A DNA stretch of 64,000 bases from Scortum barcoo (taxonomy: Eukaryota > Chordata > Actinopteri > Centrarchiformes > Terapontidae). The notes beneath the pieces are model-generated. The model was not told the origin of the DNA and searched no databases. It saw nothing but the letters and a program-made list of their open reading frames with translations. The position numbers and the translations under genes are program-made. Of this stretch, positions 1 to 12,215 are shown in pieces. Numbering within the stretch: the stretch's first letter is position 1; each line of letters starts with the position of its first letter. The stretch covers positions 1,949,001 through 2,013,000 of the forward strand of contig CM041540.1 in the NCBI GenBank assembly GCA_023238725.1, written 5' to 3'.

Positions 1-130
1 TGGACGACGGCAAGTTCAACTGTCGGATCATTTGTGTTTATTGTGAATATTCGCATCTCAATCTGTCTCTGGTGAGCAGCAGTTTTATTATTTGTGTGTT
101 AAAATCAATAAATATTCTCTGTATCCAGCC
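1..130 (+). other. Possible 3' end of an upstream gene (AATAAA)
   Basis: The first 60 bases are less AT-rich than what follows. An AATAAA at 107-112 is followed by a short T/G-rich stretch, as at a polyadenylation site. In mammals the gene upstream of TRHDE is TPH2 on the same strand, but nothing here can be matched to TPH2. This is a weak suggestion only. Confidence 0.15.
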
Positions 131-1509
131 AGCAAACGTCAGCTGAATTAATCTGGTTTACTGCAGCAGTTTGAACCCAAAATAAACAGATTTTGTTGTG
201 ATTTAATTATATTAAAGGAAGCTGAAATAACTACATCATGATTCAGATTTGTAAAAAGTCTAAAACACTGATTTGTTTTATCTGTTAGCGAGACGACAAT
301 CAAACAACTTTTAAAATGTTTGTTTTCTGAATGGACTTTGGTTTATCGTATTGTAATGTATTTTCTTTGATGATGACATGTTTCTTATTAAAAGAGTTCA
401 TTAACATTTACAGTCAGTGACGGAGGAGAGAGATGTTTTTTTGGTCTGTTCAATTATTTGTACATGAACCTTGTTTACCTTTATCACTATTTTATTTGGT
501 GTTACAGAATATTATTTTTCAGATCTTAATAAAACCTTAATTACTTTTATGGGTGTTCAGTCACTACCAGCGACTTCAAGCAGAGGAAAAATATATATTA
601 TGATATCTAATATACATAATAATGTTTTTCATAAAACTCAGAATAAACAGTTGAAGGACGACAAAGCTGAACGTCAGATAAAATAACAAAATGAAGTCAG
701 ACCTGCCTCCCGGTGCTTTCTCTCAGCTGTTCCAATTAATATTAAAACACCTCTTACACTTCAGCCTCTTCTAATGAACTGGGATCTTCTTCCTTTTAAT
801 GAATGGGGACTAACGGGGAAATCTGAAATGTGCCGCTGAAGAGAGGAAATGAATGATGGATCAGACGCTTCTTATTTTATTATCTGAGGTCTGAAGATCC
901 ATTTTCTTTTTATTCTTTTATGGATTTTAAACTCTTTCTAAGAACCCTGCTGTATAAATATATATGATCACCTTGTTTTATTGGATCAGTAGATTTCTTT
1001 TCTTACTGTGTCATCTGAGATCTTTCCTGATAAAATGAAGAAAATCTATAATTTCCTGTTAAGTTTTTAAAGTATTATGATGCAAAAAATGAACAGTGAA
1101 GTTTCACCTTTCTTGACTTTTTTTTAAATCATGTGTGAGAAAGAATAATTTGTCTTTTTTAATTATATTTGGTGCATTTTATACCTTTATAAGACAAAGA
1201 GAGCAGAAGACAATGATGATGTTCATGATGGTCGGAGTCGTAACCAAAAAATAAAAAAAAACTTTAAAATCCACAAACAAACACGTCTCACGGTCGGTGT
1301 CGGTGAAAATTATCTGTCTCCGGTGACCTCAGCCCTTCATTTTGTTGTAAATTATAAAAACACACAAGGTGTTTTTGTTCATGTCGTCTGCCTCACACAC
1401 ATCCTGACAGAGGTGATTCAAACAGCAGAATAACTTTATCAGCAGTGCCAAACGGGAGAAATGCAGGAAGTTCTTATTAAAATTGTGTTGGATGAACTGT
1501 GTGTGTAGA

Positions 1510-1511
<2 letters not shown>

Positions 1512-1544
<33 letters not shown>

Positions 1545-1696
1545 GCTAGGACCACTCAGCATTAAATCTCATTAGGAAGTGAGGATGAGAGAGCTGGTCC
1601 ACTGCCTGAGGACACACACACACACACACACACTTTGTTAATTTACTCATCCACCACAGCTAAAAACTTTAACACACACACACACACACACACACA
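1512..1696 (+). repeat. (TG)14 followed by two (CA)n arrays
   Basis: (TG)14 at 1512-1539, (CA)10 at 1613-1633 and (CA)12 at 1673-1696. The TG and CA arrays can pair on one strand. Confidence 0.9.
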
Positions 1697-2619
1697 TATC
1701 TTGGCATGTTCAGATGCTGCTGGCTCCATTTGGAGTGGAACATCCCATAATAAGGCTGTGTCCGTTTCCATGGCAACACATAATATAGGACTTTTTTTTT
1801 CTTTTCTTTGGAGAGAAATCAATTCACATATATTTGCCGGACGTCTTCGACTTGGCAGCGAGGCCAGAGCAGCGTTTTTAAAGGTGAACGTGTCTCTGTT
1901 TCGATTTTTTTGTCAACTTTTCTCTACTTTAACTTTTTAACTTTTCTCCATCAGGACGTTTCTCTCTATCCTCCTCCTCCTCCTCCTCCTCTTCTCTCTG
2001 CACGTCCTCGTATTTCTATTTGTCTGATTTAGAAGCAATTAGTAAATAATTATCTTTGTGTCTGCTTTACAAAAATTAGCAGTTAATTAACAAATACGCC
2101 AGAGGAGTCTGACAGAATAAAAAAAAGAAACTCACACATTAATTAGCCAGTATCTGACTCGGGATCGTACTTCCTCTTTTTATTTTTTGTCTTGGTTTGA
2201 GGCCAGGACTCCTACGTGTTGTCTGCGATAATGAAGTCGCTTTTTCTGCCAAGACAAGCTCTTATCTCCAGTCAGACTCTAAACAAGACCGGGGAGGCTT
2301 TTTTAAGAACGACTTGACTTCGTTGAACGGCTTTTCCCTCCGAGAACGACTCGACGTGGACGTTTTAGAAGAAGGTCGGATGTGACGGAAGCCCTTTTTC
2401 TGAAGAGGAACATCTATTTTGTGCAATTTCACTGAGCACGAGCATCTTAACTTGGACCAGTTTGACTCATTTTTGGAGACCAAACCCAAACCCTGGTCAC
2501 TTTAACATCCTTGAAATGCAGGTAGAACATTTAGTGGAAGGTTTTAAGATTAGATTAAAGGATTATTCTGGACCTTTAATCCCAGTTGAGAGGTGTTGTA
2601 AGACTTATTCAGACACTTT

Positions 2620-2775
2620 AAGATAAGATAAACTTTATTAATCCCACATCAAAGAAACACACTTGGTACAGCAGCTCAATGCAAAGATAAATAATGAAAA
2701 AAAATATAAGAATATAGATGGTAAAAGTGACATAAATGCACTATAAACATCCTCAATTATATATTATATGATTGT
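2620..2775 (-). mobile_element. LINE-like 3' end, copy 1 of a dispersed family
   Basis: Contains AACTTTATTAATCCCACA, then a segment ending ACAGCAGCTCAAT and an A-rich continuation, which recur at 12080 and 25781. Read on the minus strand it ends with AATAAAGTTTATCTTATCTT, the usual tail form of fish LINE 3' ends. The family name is not assigned. Confidence 0.6.
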
Positions 2776-4479
2776 CATTGCAGCAGATAATAAGCTGCAC
2801 AAACGTATATAAATAAAATGATCAAGGTGACAGAGGTGACAGATGGTGATGATGAACAGTAAAGTTATATTATGTTTGTGAAAGCACTAATACATCACTG
2901 AAAATCCTCCACTACATTCTGAATTCAAAACCTCACTTTAGTTCAATTTCATTATTATGAGCTAAATATAGTTAAATTATAGTCTTTCAGAATAAAAGCC
3001 CTCCTGTATCAGTAAAGTGTTTTCCTGTCTGATGTTTCTGGATGAAGGTTCCTGCTGCATTAATGTGGATGTTTCATCTTATTTGAATTTTATATGCTTG
3101 TTTAATCTACAGCAATGCATCGTGGTCTATAAGTTATGTTCGCGGTGTCGTTTGGGCGCCCTGGGCTCCACCGTTCGTGTACTCGAGTCGACCTTTGACC
3201 TTCACCTTTTGGAAACAGCTTGAGCCTGACGTGACAAGCAAGACGAAAGAAAAAAATCACAACCGAGGAGGAAGATGTTGATGCTGGTGAGAGATCGAGA
3301 CCTGCGAGGAGCATCTGGAGCTGGACGGCTTGCCCACGGTCGAGCACATCCAACCTTTTAAGTCATAATTTGAACCTGATTTCATATTTTGACATTAATA
3401 TCAAACAGAACAAATGTTGCTGACCTTTAGGAGAAAGCGGATCTGAATCGAAATCTTCTCTTTTACTTGTTTCAGGCTTCAAGTTGCAGTTTTCTGTTGA
3501 GATTTGCTGAAAAATGACCTTCATTATTGTTGTTGCATTGGTTTAATCAATCACAGAAAATTATTCTAATTGTTTATTTTAATCCCAATAATCAATAAAA
3601 TGTCTCAACCAGAGAAGAAAAACCTCTCATAAGATTCTGATTCAACACATATAATTATGTTTCAACGTCTCCTGCATGACTGAAATGCTTTAATAATATT
3701 TTTATTATTTTTCATATCTTGGAGTGAGACTTTTATTTTGTTGTTTTATGAGTGCTCGTCTTCCCTCTCTCCCTCTCTAATGAATAATGGATCGAACAGA
3801 CAATAAATAACTTTGGTTCGTATAATCGTACACGTGGTTTTAATGCTGCGGCATAAATCTGTATTTTATGTGCCGATAAACCTGGACCTCTGTTTCTGTC
3901 CTGTGCGATAAACTGTGAGACGCACAAACTTTACATTCTGTTATTTCACATGCAATTTTCACCCTCATAAAATTTCTACTACTTCTACTAAATAATGAGG
4001 TTTATACGGATTATTACAGCTGTACGTCAAGATTAAATGCACGCAGTATACACGTGTTCGGGGTTTCATGAGAAGGACTTTTTTTTAGTTGTCAGGTTTC
4101 ATTGTGTTGTGTTTAATACATTTAACAGACACAGTTTCTCATAACGGAAACTGAACAGACGCTGCAGCATCGTCGACCTCTTAACGTTGCGTCCTCGTAC
4201 TCGAGTGAGGCGGCGTTTCTCATCTTTATTGAACCGTTTAACTGCAACGTCAGCGGAGTTTTTTTCTTCTCGAGAAAAAGGGTCCGTTTAGTTTCTGACC
4301 TCCTGTTTTTATTCAAACCTTTCAATTTTTTAAGCAGATATAATTGATGTTTTTGTAATAATAAAAATAATAATAGCAAATTTAAATAATCTCACAAAGA
4401 AGTCACTTGATGAATCTCGAGAGAAGCAACATCTGAATCTGCACCTCTCAATAATAGAGATTTATAGTTTCATCAGATT

Positions 4480-4800
4480 TATTGTTTATCTGTTAATGTC
4501 ACTGTCCTGTTTCCTCTCATTGCTCCCATGGCGTTGTTTTCAGAATAAAAGCTGTATAAAGTCCCAGTAACAGCAGACAGACTCGATTAGAGAGCAGCTG
4601 GTGAACATGGTGGAGCGTTTGTACGAGTTTATTCATGAGGATAAACCTCTTGAGATGAGCCAACTCGATTTTCGATGGGATCCTAACACAATACAAACAG
4701 GCATGAGAAACAAAGATCAAACAGCAGCTAAAGAGAAATATTTCCCTCAGGAGGTGGTGGTGGAGACCTCTACCATCGGTATCAAAGTGTGATATTTTTT
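4480..4800 (+). mobile_element. Copy of a dispersed repeat, carrying a pseudo-ORF
   Basis: The stretch contains AGAATAAAAGCTGTATAAAG, CAGTAACAGCAGACAG, GAGCAGCTGGTGAACAT and TATTTCCCTCAGGAGG followed by TGGTGGAGACC. The last part matches 11498-11525, and I recognise the order from a common fish repeat. An open frame of 63 codons at 4601-4792 runs through it and is not considered a gene. Confidence 0.5.
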
Positions 4801-5084
4801 TCCTGAAAAACCTGATGTATACAATCAAAATGCCAAAAAATAAAAAATAAATAAAAACGCTGAATGTAGCAAAAAAAAAAAAACAAATTAAAAATCATAT
4901 ATGCAAATTTATTTTTTTTGTCAGAAGATTCAATAAACACTCCAATTTAAAAAAAATGAATTTTCTGTCAATTATTTCATGGTTCAGGCTTTAAAGACCT
5001 TCTTTCTCATTATAAATGCCTCAAAATTTGTAAAACTATTTTTAAAATAAACTGACACAACTCATTTTCTTTAGCTAACATTTA

Positions 5085-5235
5085 ACAATAAAAGCCTACC
5101 TAAAATGCTTTTATTGTGAAACACATGCAGGAAACATTGGGTTTAGACAGACAACAGAACTGCTAGAAGAGGAAGCAGAAGAGGTCAGGTGGCATTGTTA
5201 TGGAGTGAAAATGTTGGGCTAAAACCCAGACTACT
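5085..5235 (+). mobile_element. Foldback-family segment with TTTTATTGTGAAACAC
   Basis: AATAAAAGCC is followed by GCTTTTATTGTGAAACACAT and GCAGGAAAC, a near match to 20671-20700. It probably belongs to the same element as 4480-4800. Confidence 0.45.
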
Positions 5236-6423
5236 GTTGTTTTCTGTTCCCTCCTGATGCTTCGTCGTTTCCTCCTGGACGATGCAGACAGACGGTGAAT
5301 CTGGAGGTCTTGCAGAGTTGGCCTTGACTTCCAGCATCATCCTGGAGTTGATTCCCGGTCGAGTTCACCGTAATGTGAACACCGTGAGATCAGACGATCT
5401 CTGTATCGACCTCCCAGAGCTGCAAAATCCTTTCTCATAATATCATAATTTGCTGTGCAGAGTTTCGGCCCCTTATAAGCCTTCAAACTCGCCGATCTCA
5501 AACTGGCCTTCATGGATCGGACTTCACCGCCTCACCGGCAGCTGAGGCAACGCTCGAGTTGCTTCACGGCAGCGAGTGATTGGTGCAGAATAAGAAAACG
5601 TTGGTGTTTTACACATTTATATAAGTGTAGTGATTTCAGTATCTGACAGCTGGAATAGTAGTAGTAGTACCCACACACTGTACAAATACATAAACATACT
5701 TTATTCAAACTCCCCAAAGCGTATAAAAAAAGCAGAAAAGAAAAGCAATTAAAAAATATATTCAAACAGAATTCAAATGAATGAGAATAAATTACCTTCA
5801 CTGGGATTTATTTAGCTGATAAAATAACATTGTCAGTACCATCACAGCTCAGCGAACACACACACACACACACACATTTCTTTTCTGTGTTGGTGGTTTG
5901 ATATTGATCGGCCCTCTCCTCTGTGTTTGATGAAGGATTTATGGCGGCAGAGCAGACAGGCATGATGGAGTTATTTCAGATGCTTTATTTAACTAGGTTA
6001 GTCCCGCAGGAGTGGAAGTCACAGAGATAGAGGCGGCGCGAGAGGGGAGCGGCGGAGAGAGGTCGGCCATCGGGAGGTCGGAGGTCGTCACAGGAGCGCT
6101 GAACGTCTCAGCAGAGGAGATGCGAGGGGGGAGGAGGAGGGTCGGACACTGTTCGACTCAAACAAGTTCAATTTACTGCTGCTCTGAGTCAAGTTGGGGC
6201 TCCTTGTTAAAATAACCTTTTATTTCTACATCTTTCTTCAGTTAAATAGTTGTTTTTATTCCAACAGAGGTCAAATTATCCAGCGTTTCACAAAAAGCAG
6301 ATTGGAGAAGTCAAGAAATTATGAAAAATTCACACACATGAACATAGTTTTTCTTTTTCTCGCTCCCATTAATCATGTCACAACCCCTCACATTTATCTT
6401 TGGAGTTGGGAACCAATGGACTA

Positions 6424-6840
6424 AACTAGCCAAATGTATATAAAGTACATCAAAATAGCTAACTGTATATAAAGTACTCTAACTTTAGATAACCTTAGCT
6501 AGCTAACTGTTTATAAAGTACTTCAGACTGACTTATTGTATATATAAAGTACTTAAAACTAGCTATGCGCATATATTACCTTAGCTAGCTAACTGTATAT
6601 AAAGTACTTCAAATAAAGTGACTGTATATAAAGTACTTCAAATTAGCTAACTATAAATAAAATACTATGTCAGATGGACTAATATATCAGTCACAGATAT
6701 TTTTATTGCACATATTTGAAAAACATTTTGCAGATAATACTTCATCATTTTATTTCAGTATGACTTAGTACCGTGATAGTATTTTTACATAGTTGTATTG
6801 GTACTTTTTCTGCAGTGAAGGATCTTTCACTGCTTGTTGG
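6424..6840 (+). mobile_element. Dispersed AT-rich element with internal ~30 bp repeats
   Basis: At least six units built on TATATAAAGTACTTCAAA and AGCTAACTG occupy 6424-6660. They lead into a segment with GTATTTTTACATAGTTGTAT, TGGTACTTTT and GAAGGATCT, which resembles the very common fish element ending in TACTTAAGTAAAGGATCTG. Related copies are at 37240 and 58143. Confidence 0.55.
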
Positions 6841-6889
6841 GTGACTGTAAAGGTAATTAAGGTGACTGCACATGCTAAAGGATGTTATA

Positions 6890-7210
6890 GATGGTTGCTA
6901 GGGGTGTACTGAGTGGTTGCTAAGTAGTTGCCATGGTGTTTCCTTGTGGTCGGCAGAGCATCTCAGATTATTGTTGCTAAATTGTTGTGATTGTTGTGTG
7001 GAGCAGGGTGGACCCAAATGCAATGCAGCTGTTCACTGGTTGCAAATATCATGTTGTCAGAGTAACTTTATCAACCAAAGACATAATTAGGGTGACTGCA
7101 CCTTTTCTAATCTGTACAGGTGGTTGGTATTTGCTACCTGGTTGCTATGGTGTTACTCAGTGGTTGCTATGGTATTTGCTAGATGGTTGCTATGGCGCTC
7201 TAGGTGGTTC
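6890..7210 (+). repeat. GGTTGCTA minisatellite-like repeat
   Basis: Repeated GGTTGCTA with GGTGTT or GGTATT spacers occurs at 6893-6945 and again at 7120-7205, about 15-25 bp apart. The middle is diverged. This kind of repeat is widespread in fish. Confidence 0.6.
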
Positions 7211-8146
7211 TTCTTTTTAAAAGCATTTTTAATGCATATAATTCATTTGAATTCAGTTAAAATCATTATTGCAGAAACAATGTGCTCTCTCTTCTAGCTG
7301 TTGGTGTTATATATACATTTATAGATATATTATAGATGTGTAATCCTCATTTTATTTTATACACATTACATTACATTATTATACACATTATTTGGATTGG
7401 TCTTATTCATATTGATGGTTTTAAACACATATTTGCTTGTTTAAAAATGCCATTTGTTCTTTTCATTGTTTCATGATCATTTTTCAGTTTAATTCTGATT
7501 TTGTGGCACATCTTATGTTATTTATCAGTTGTTATTGCTGCATCATTATGATGGCCTGAACCCTACTGAGTCAGAAATGAGACTTTATTGGTGAAATAAA
7601 GATAAATAAATGAATTAAAATGCTTCTTCTTTATTCTTCCTCCTGTAAAAACATGCAGAAAAGTCAGACTAGCTGCAGTGTTCAAGGTTTTTTCCAGGGC
7701 AGTTCAGAAAGTGAGCACAGAGGTCATCAAACCATTATTACAGCCTCACATGTTCAAAAGTTAAAATTAGCAGACTGTCTTTGCAGCGAGAAGAGTCTCA
7801 GCGGGTAGAGAAAAGTTTGTTCAGACTTCACACAGAGGAGAGGATGAATATGCATGAATGTAATTTCAGACCTGGATCAACGAAAATGTAAAAAGTGCGC
7901 GTCTGTTTGCCGAGAATTCAAATTATGTGAATCAGCTCAGGACCATTGTCTCTACACTGCATAATTAATTGTTATAAATCAAACAAAGCTGAAGCAGCAC
8001 ACCGTCACTTTCCAGGTCCTCGTTATCAGCTCATGCTAAAATAATGTTTTGGCTCCATTTTTCAAATTCCTGCTCTGCAAACTCATTTTCATTTGCTCAT
8101 TTCTGCAGCTCTTGGTCTCCACTGTGAGCATAAATAAACTTAGTCG

Positions 8147-8540
8147 GTGCATGTGTCTAATTCCTGATCTGAGTTTACAGCTGAATATGTCTATTTCCTG
8201 GTCATACTTGTTAATCCACGTAAAGGTAACGTTAAAGATGATTTTTTTAGTGGATAAAACTACTTGTGCAGTTTCCTTATGTCTATTTTCTGGTTCCTTT
8301 AAACTACATTAAAACTATCATTAAAACTGCATATGTCTAATTCCTATTTTGTCTTTTCACTAAACTAATTTAACAGTTGACTGTGTCTATATTCTGGTCT
8401 TCCTTGGAAAGGTAATGTTAAAGCTGATGTTTCAGTGCATAAAGTTCATTGTGCAGTTTGCATGTGTCTAAGTTTTGGCTCCCTTGTTTGTCCATTTACT
8501 GTAAAAAGCTGCAATAGTCTATTTCCTGGATTGGACTGTG
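8147..8540 (+). repeat. Diverged tandem repeat, unit about 180-187 bp
   Basis: TGTGTCTAATTCCT at 8153 recurs at 8333 as TATGTCTAATTCCT. GGTAACGTTAAAGATGAT (8226) recurs as GGTAATGTTAAAGCTGAT (8411), and TGTGCAGTTT (8265) recurs at 8450. About two copies are present. Within each unit the word GTGTCTATTTCCTGG appears in variant forms. Confidence 0.65.
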
Positions 8541-8663
8541 AGCCGACTTTATAGAACGTCTTAATAAAAATTCTTCTTGCAGCGCCGGCGTTTGTTGATA
8601 TTTGTGTTTGTGTCTCTGAGAGGAAGCGATGCCAAAAAAAAAAAAAAAAAGTACTTTTATATT

Positions 8664-8666
<3 letters not shown>

Positions 8667-8711
<45 letters not shown>

Positions 8712-8838
8712 GTAAGTGTGGCTGTGTGTGTCTCCGGAGAGGAAGCGTCACCTTTAGCACTTTGTGGTGGAAGCTGACAAGTCATTAGCAGGACAAACAC
8801 ACACACATATATACAAATACACACACACACACACACAG
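8667..8838 (+). repeat. (TG)21 and compound (CA)n pair
   Basis: (TG)21 at 8667-8709 and an opposed CA array with TATATA at 8797-8838, about 90 bp apart. Confidence 0.95.
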
Positions 8839-9066
8839 GCTGCACACACAAACACACTTCTACCGCCAGTGGGGTCAAAAGGGGTCGCAGAAAGTGACAC
8901 CATAATAAGTCTTTGTCAGTCTGATCAATGACTACACACACAGACAATGAAAATAAACACACACACAGCGAATACCAACAAATGGACACACACAGTGAAT
9001 TCTAATTAGCCGACGGGCTAAACGAGGCAGTGATCCCATTTACTGCTCACAATACAAAGAGTTTAA

Positions 9067-9068
<2 letters not shown>

Positions 9069-9099
<31 letters not shown>
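9069..9099 (+). repeat. (CT)15 microsatellite
   Basis: Perfect CT array. Confidence 0.95.
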
Positions 9100-9101
<2 letters not shown>

Positions 9102-9222
9102 GGCATTTGTTAACAAGTTTGTTTTTCCAAGCGCCGACTCATTTATCAGAATGAGAGAGAGCAAACATGAATTAATCAACTTCTGTTTGTTTCGGCACAA
9201 TTAGTGATTAAATCAATGTCTG

Positions 9223-9263
9223 GGAAGGAAGGAAGGAAGGCAGGAAGGAAGGAAGGAAGGAAA
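9223..9263 (+). repeat. (GGAA)n microsatellite
   Basis: GGAA repeated about ten times with one CAGG interruption. Confidence 0.9.
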
Positions 9264-9869
9264 ATGTACAAAATGTTCAGGGATCGTTAAAAGAAATATG
9301 AAGGAAAGACGACACGAGGGACAAAAACTAAACAAAGAAAAGTGATGGAGGAGAGAAATACTGTGTGAGATATAATGAAGCAACATCACAAAGTGAGAAG
9401 GACGCAAAAATTAGAAATGAAGGGACAGATTGAAGACTTTATAGATATAATAAAATACAATAAAATGCAATAAAATACTGAAGCAGAATGTAGAAAATAG
9501 ACAGTGAACATCCAACACAGTCAAAATAATGTGAGATAAACAGATGAGGTGCAAATAAATGAGAAAGCAAAGGTCAATAAACCTCATTCAGCAAGTAATG
9601 ATGGTGAAAATAATGATGAAATGATGTTAATAACAGTATAACAGTATAGAATAATCACTATAATATCAATAACAATGACAATAAGATAACAAGAAGCCAA
9701 ATATTTATGTGTAATATTATGCTGTTATATATAATATAATAATATATAATAAATACTTGACTATGTAATATACATATATATCAAAATAATATAAGATGTG
9801 ATGTATAATATGTATGTAATATATACTTGAAAGGTATATATATAATATGTTATGGTGTATGATGTCAAT

Positions 9870-10600
9870 AAAGGATATGAGAGCAGGAAGAAGAAAGAAA
9901 AACAGGAGGGATGTGACTAATGACTGGGAAGGAAAGGAGGAGAGAAAAAGGATAAAAAACGGGAAGGTAAATATGAAGGAGGATGGGCAGGAAAAGGAGA
10001 GAAGAAGAAGAAGATCAAAGAAACAGGAGAGGACGTGAAGAAGAGATGAAAGGATGGGAAAAAGAGGTCAAGGAGCAAAAGAGGAAAGGACGGAAAGAGA
10101 GGAGGAGGTAGGAAGTGAAGGAAGGAAAGAAGGAAAGGATGAAACCAAGAAATAAAAACATTAAGGATGAAAAAAGAGACAGAAAAGGAGAAATGAGAAA
10201 GAAAGAAGGTTAATGAAATCAGAATGAGAGAAAGGAGAGATGGAAGGAGAGAATGGAAGCTGGAGGAAGGAAAGGAAAGGAAAGGAAAGGAAAGGAAGGA
10301 AGACGAGAGGAAGAAAGAGAAGGAAGGAAGGAAAGGAGATAGAAGAGGAGATAAGAAAAGTTGAGATGGAGGTGGTTTAATGTGAAGTAGAAATATAACG
10401 AAGGAATGAAGGATAAGAGAAAAACGACAGGAAGAAACAACGAAGGAGAGAGGAAAAGAGATGGAGAGAAAGATGGAAGGAGCCCAGGAAAGGAAAGGAA
10501 AGAGGAATTAGGAGGGAAGGAGAGACGGCGGGAGGAGACGAGGAAACGAGAAAGGAAGGACGAGAGGAGGATTGATGAGTGCAGTTTTAGTCTGGACGTG
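9870..10600 (+). repeat. ~730 bp purine-rich tract
   Basis: The + strand is overwhelmingly A and G, built from diverged GGAA, GAAA and AGAGG words with a regular (GGAAA)n core near 10268-10298. The open frames on both strands here are low-complexity artefacts. A (CA)n block follows at 10662. Confidence 0.85.
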
Positions 10601-10661
10601 TGATTAGCATTTAGCTGACTGAACCGAGCTGCTGCTTCATCACTATTTACTGTTTCTGTTT

Positions 10662-10666
10662 CACAC

Positions 10667-10713
<47 letters not shown>

Positions 10714-10719
10714 CACATA

Positions 10720-10762
<43 letters not shown>

Positions 10763-10785
10763 CACATAAACACACACACACACAC
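10662..10785 (+). repeat. Compound (CA)n microsatellite, ~124 bp
   Basis: Long CA array with occasional AAC and ATAA interruptions, the longest dinucleotide block in the window. Confidence 0.95.
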
Positions 10786-11167
10786 TGCAGTCATTAATAA
10801 CCTGAATGATTTCATGTTTTTAAAACAGCAAATAAAGTCAGAAGCTGTCGACTGAAAAACGTCTTTAAATTAGAAACACAGTGGAGACAAACAGGAAGTG
10901 TGTGTCTGTGTGTGTGTTTTGTACAAATTAAACAAACACTAAACATTGGAAATTAATATTTACAGGTTTAAATGATTACAGTTCATATTTAAAGTGAGTT
11001 TATTGTGTGATTTGTTGCATTAAAACCTGTGTGGATCTCAGTTTTCTGACTCTTTTTTGAAAACAGACTCTTTATTCTGAATATGTTCTTTTATTTTGTT
11101 GAATCGAAGTGAACATTTGAAGTTTACCAAGCGGATGAGCCATTGGAGCGTCATTCATCAGAAAACT

Positions 11168-11207
11168 ACACAGTATGATGTTAATTAATGCTAATTAATG
11201 CTAATTA
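11168..11207 (+). repeat. Short tandem TAATGCTAAT repeat
   Basis: TTAATTAATGCTAATTAATG followed by CTAATTAG gives about three 10-12 bp units. Confidence 0.6.
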
Positions 11208-11479
11208 GTGAGCTTTAGAGGTGGATTTTGTTAGCATGCTAGCTGTTTGTCTTTGTTTTCACTCTCTACACATAAACCTCACTATCTTTTGGTGATAACT
11301 TCATGTATAATAGAGATGTATCAGTGACGATAATCAGTTTAATAACAACAACGTTAGCTTCAGAGTGAGTTTGAGCTTGTTGTTCATCAGTTCAAACATC
11401 ACTTTGCTGCTCTGGTTAATTTTTTTGAGCTCATATAATGTTGTTTTTAGAGAAAAAATCTGTAAAAATCCACAAAAAC

Positions 11480-11575
11480 ACCTATTTTACAGACATATAT
11501 TTCCTTCAAGAGGAGGTGGAGACCAAACACGGAGCTAAAAGAGAGAAACTACTGGACTCACATCCATCAGATGAC
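11480..11575 (+). mobile_element. Second copy of the 4480 repeat family (partial)
   Basis: ATATTTCCTTCAAGAGGAGG followed by TGGAGACCAAACACGG and AGCTAAAAGAGAG aligns with 4737-4768 and extends it. Confidence 0.5.
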
Positions 11576-12079
11576 TGTAATGTATTTTATCTTTCCGGGA
11601 AATGAAAAGATATAAAATGTTCATCCTCAGAAACCAAACAGTGTCCATCATAACGTTAGAGAGGTTGTATAGAGATGTAATGTCTCTTTAACCATCATAA
11701 TAAGGACTCTGTGATCTACCAAATGTTCCTCGCTGCCTCATCTTTGAGTAAAGACATCATATCACCAGATGGACGGCGACTCATCCTTCTGCAGAATAAC
11801 AGAATATAAAAGTTAGAGCTTATTGAAGTGGATGCCTTCAAATATGACCAAACTGATCTTTGGATGATTTTTAATGATGTGAAAACAGTGAAGCATGAGA
11901 GAGAAATCACACTGTTTGAGAATGTGAATCAGTAAAGAGCTGATAGTTTGACATTAGAGGGAAATTATTCAAGTATTAAAGGTCACGTATTGTTTTCATT
12001 AATTCACTACAAGACTTTAGCACTCACTCTTTGTAATAAAAAGACTTTGCATCAAAGAGACCTTTTTCCAGACTGCATG

Positions 12080-12215
12080 ATAAAATAAAACTTTATTAAT
12101 CCCACACTGAGGAAATTCACCTGTTAAAGCAGCTCAATAAGACAAATATGGATAGAAGTAGAAAAATAGATTTAAAATATAAGATAAAGAAGGTAAATAT
12201 GCTATAAGACTTTAA
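12080..12215 (-). mobile_element. LINE-like 3' end, copy 2
   Basis: Shares CTTTATTAATCCCACA, GGAAATTCACCTGTTA and CAGCAGCTCAATA with the copies at 2620 and 25781, in the same orientation. Confidence 0.6.

Noticed and set aside
4601..4792. 63-codon ORF with varied composition starting MVERLYEFIHEDK (from 4607)
   Set aside because: At first it looked like a real small gene. The DNA matches another place in the window (11498-11525) and has the order of words of a common fish repeat, so it is a pseudo-ORF inside that repeat.
10662..10785. Repeated blocks with short interruptions that could look like a CRISPR array
   Set aside because: The units are plain CA dinucleotides with point interruptions. 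There is no repeat-spacer structure and the genome is a vertebrate's.
10219..10815. 198-codon open frame on the - strand
   Set aside because: Reads through the (CA)n array and the purine tract, giving CV repeats followed by Ser/Phe/Leu runs. Low-complexity artefact.
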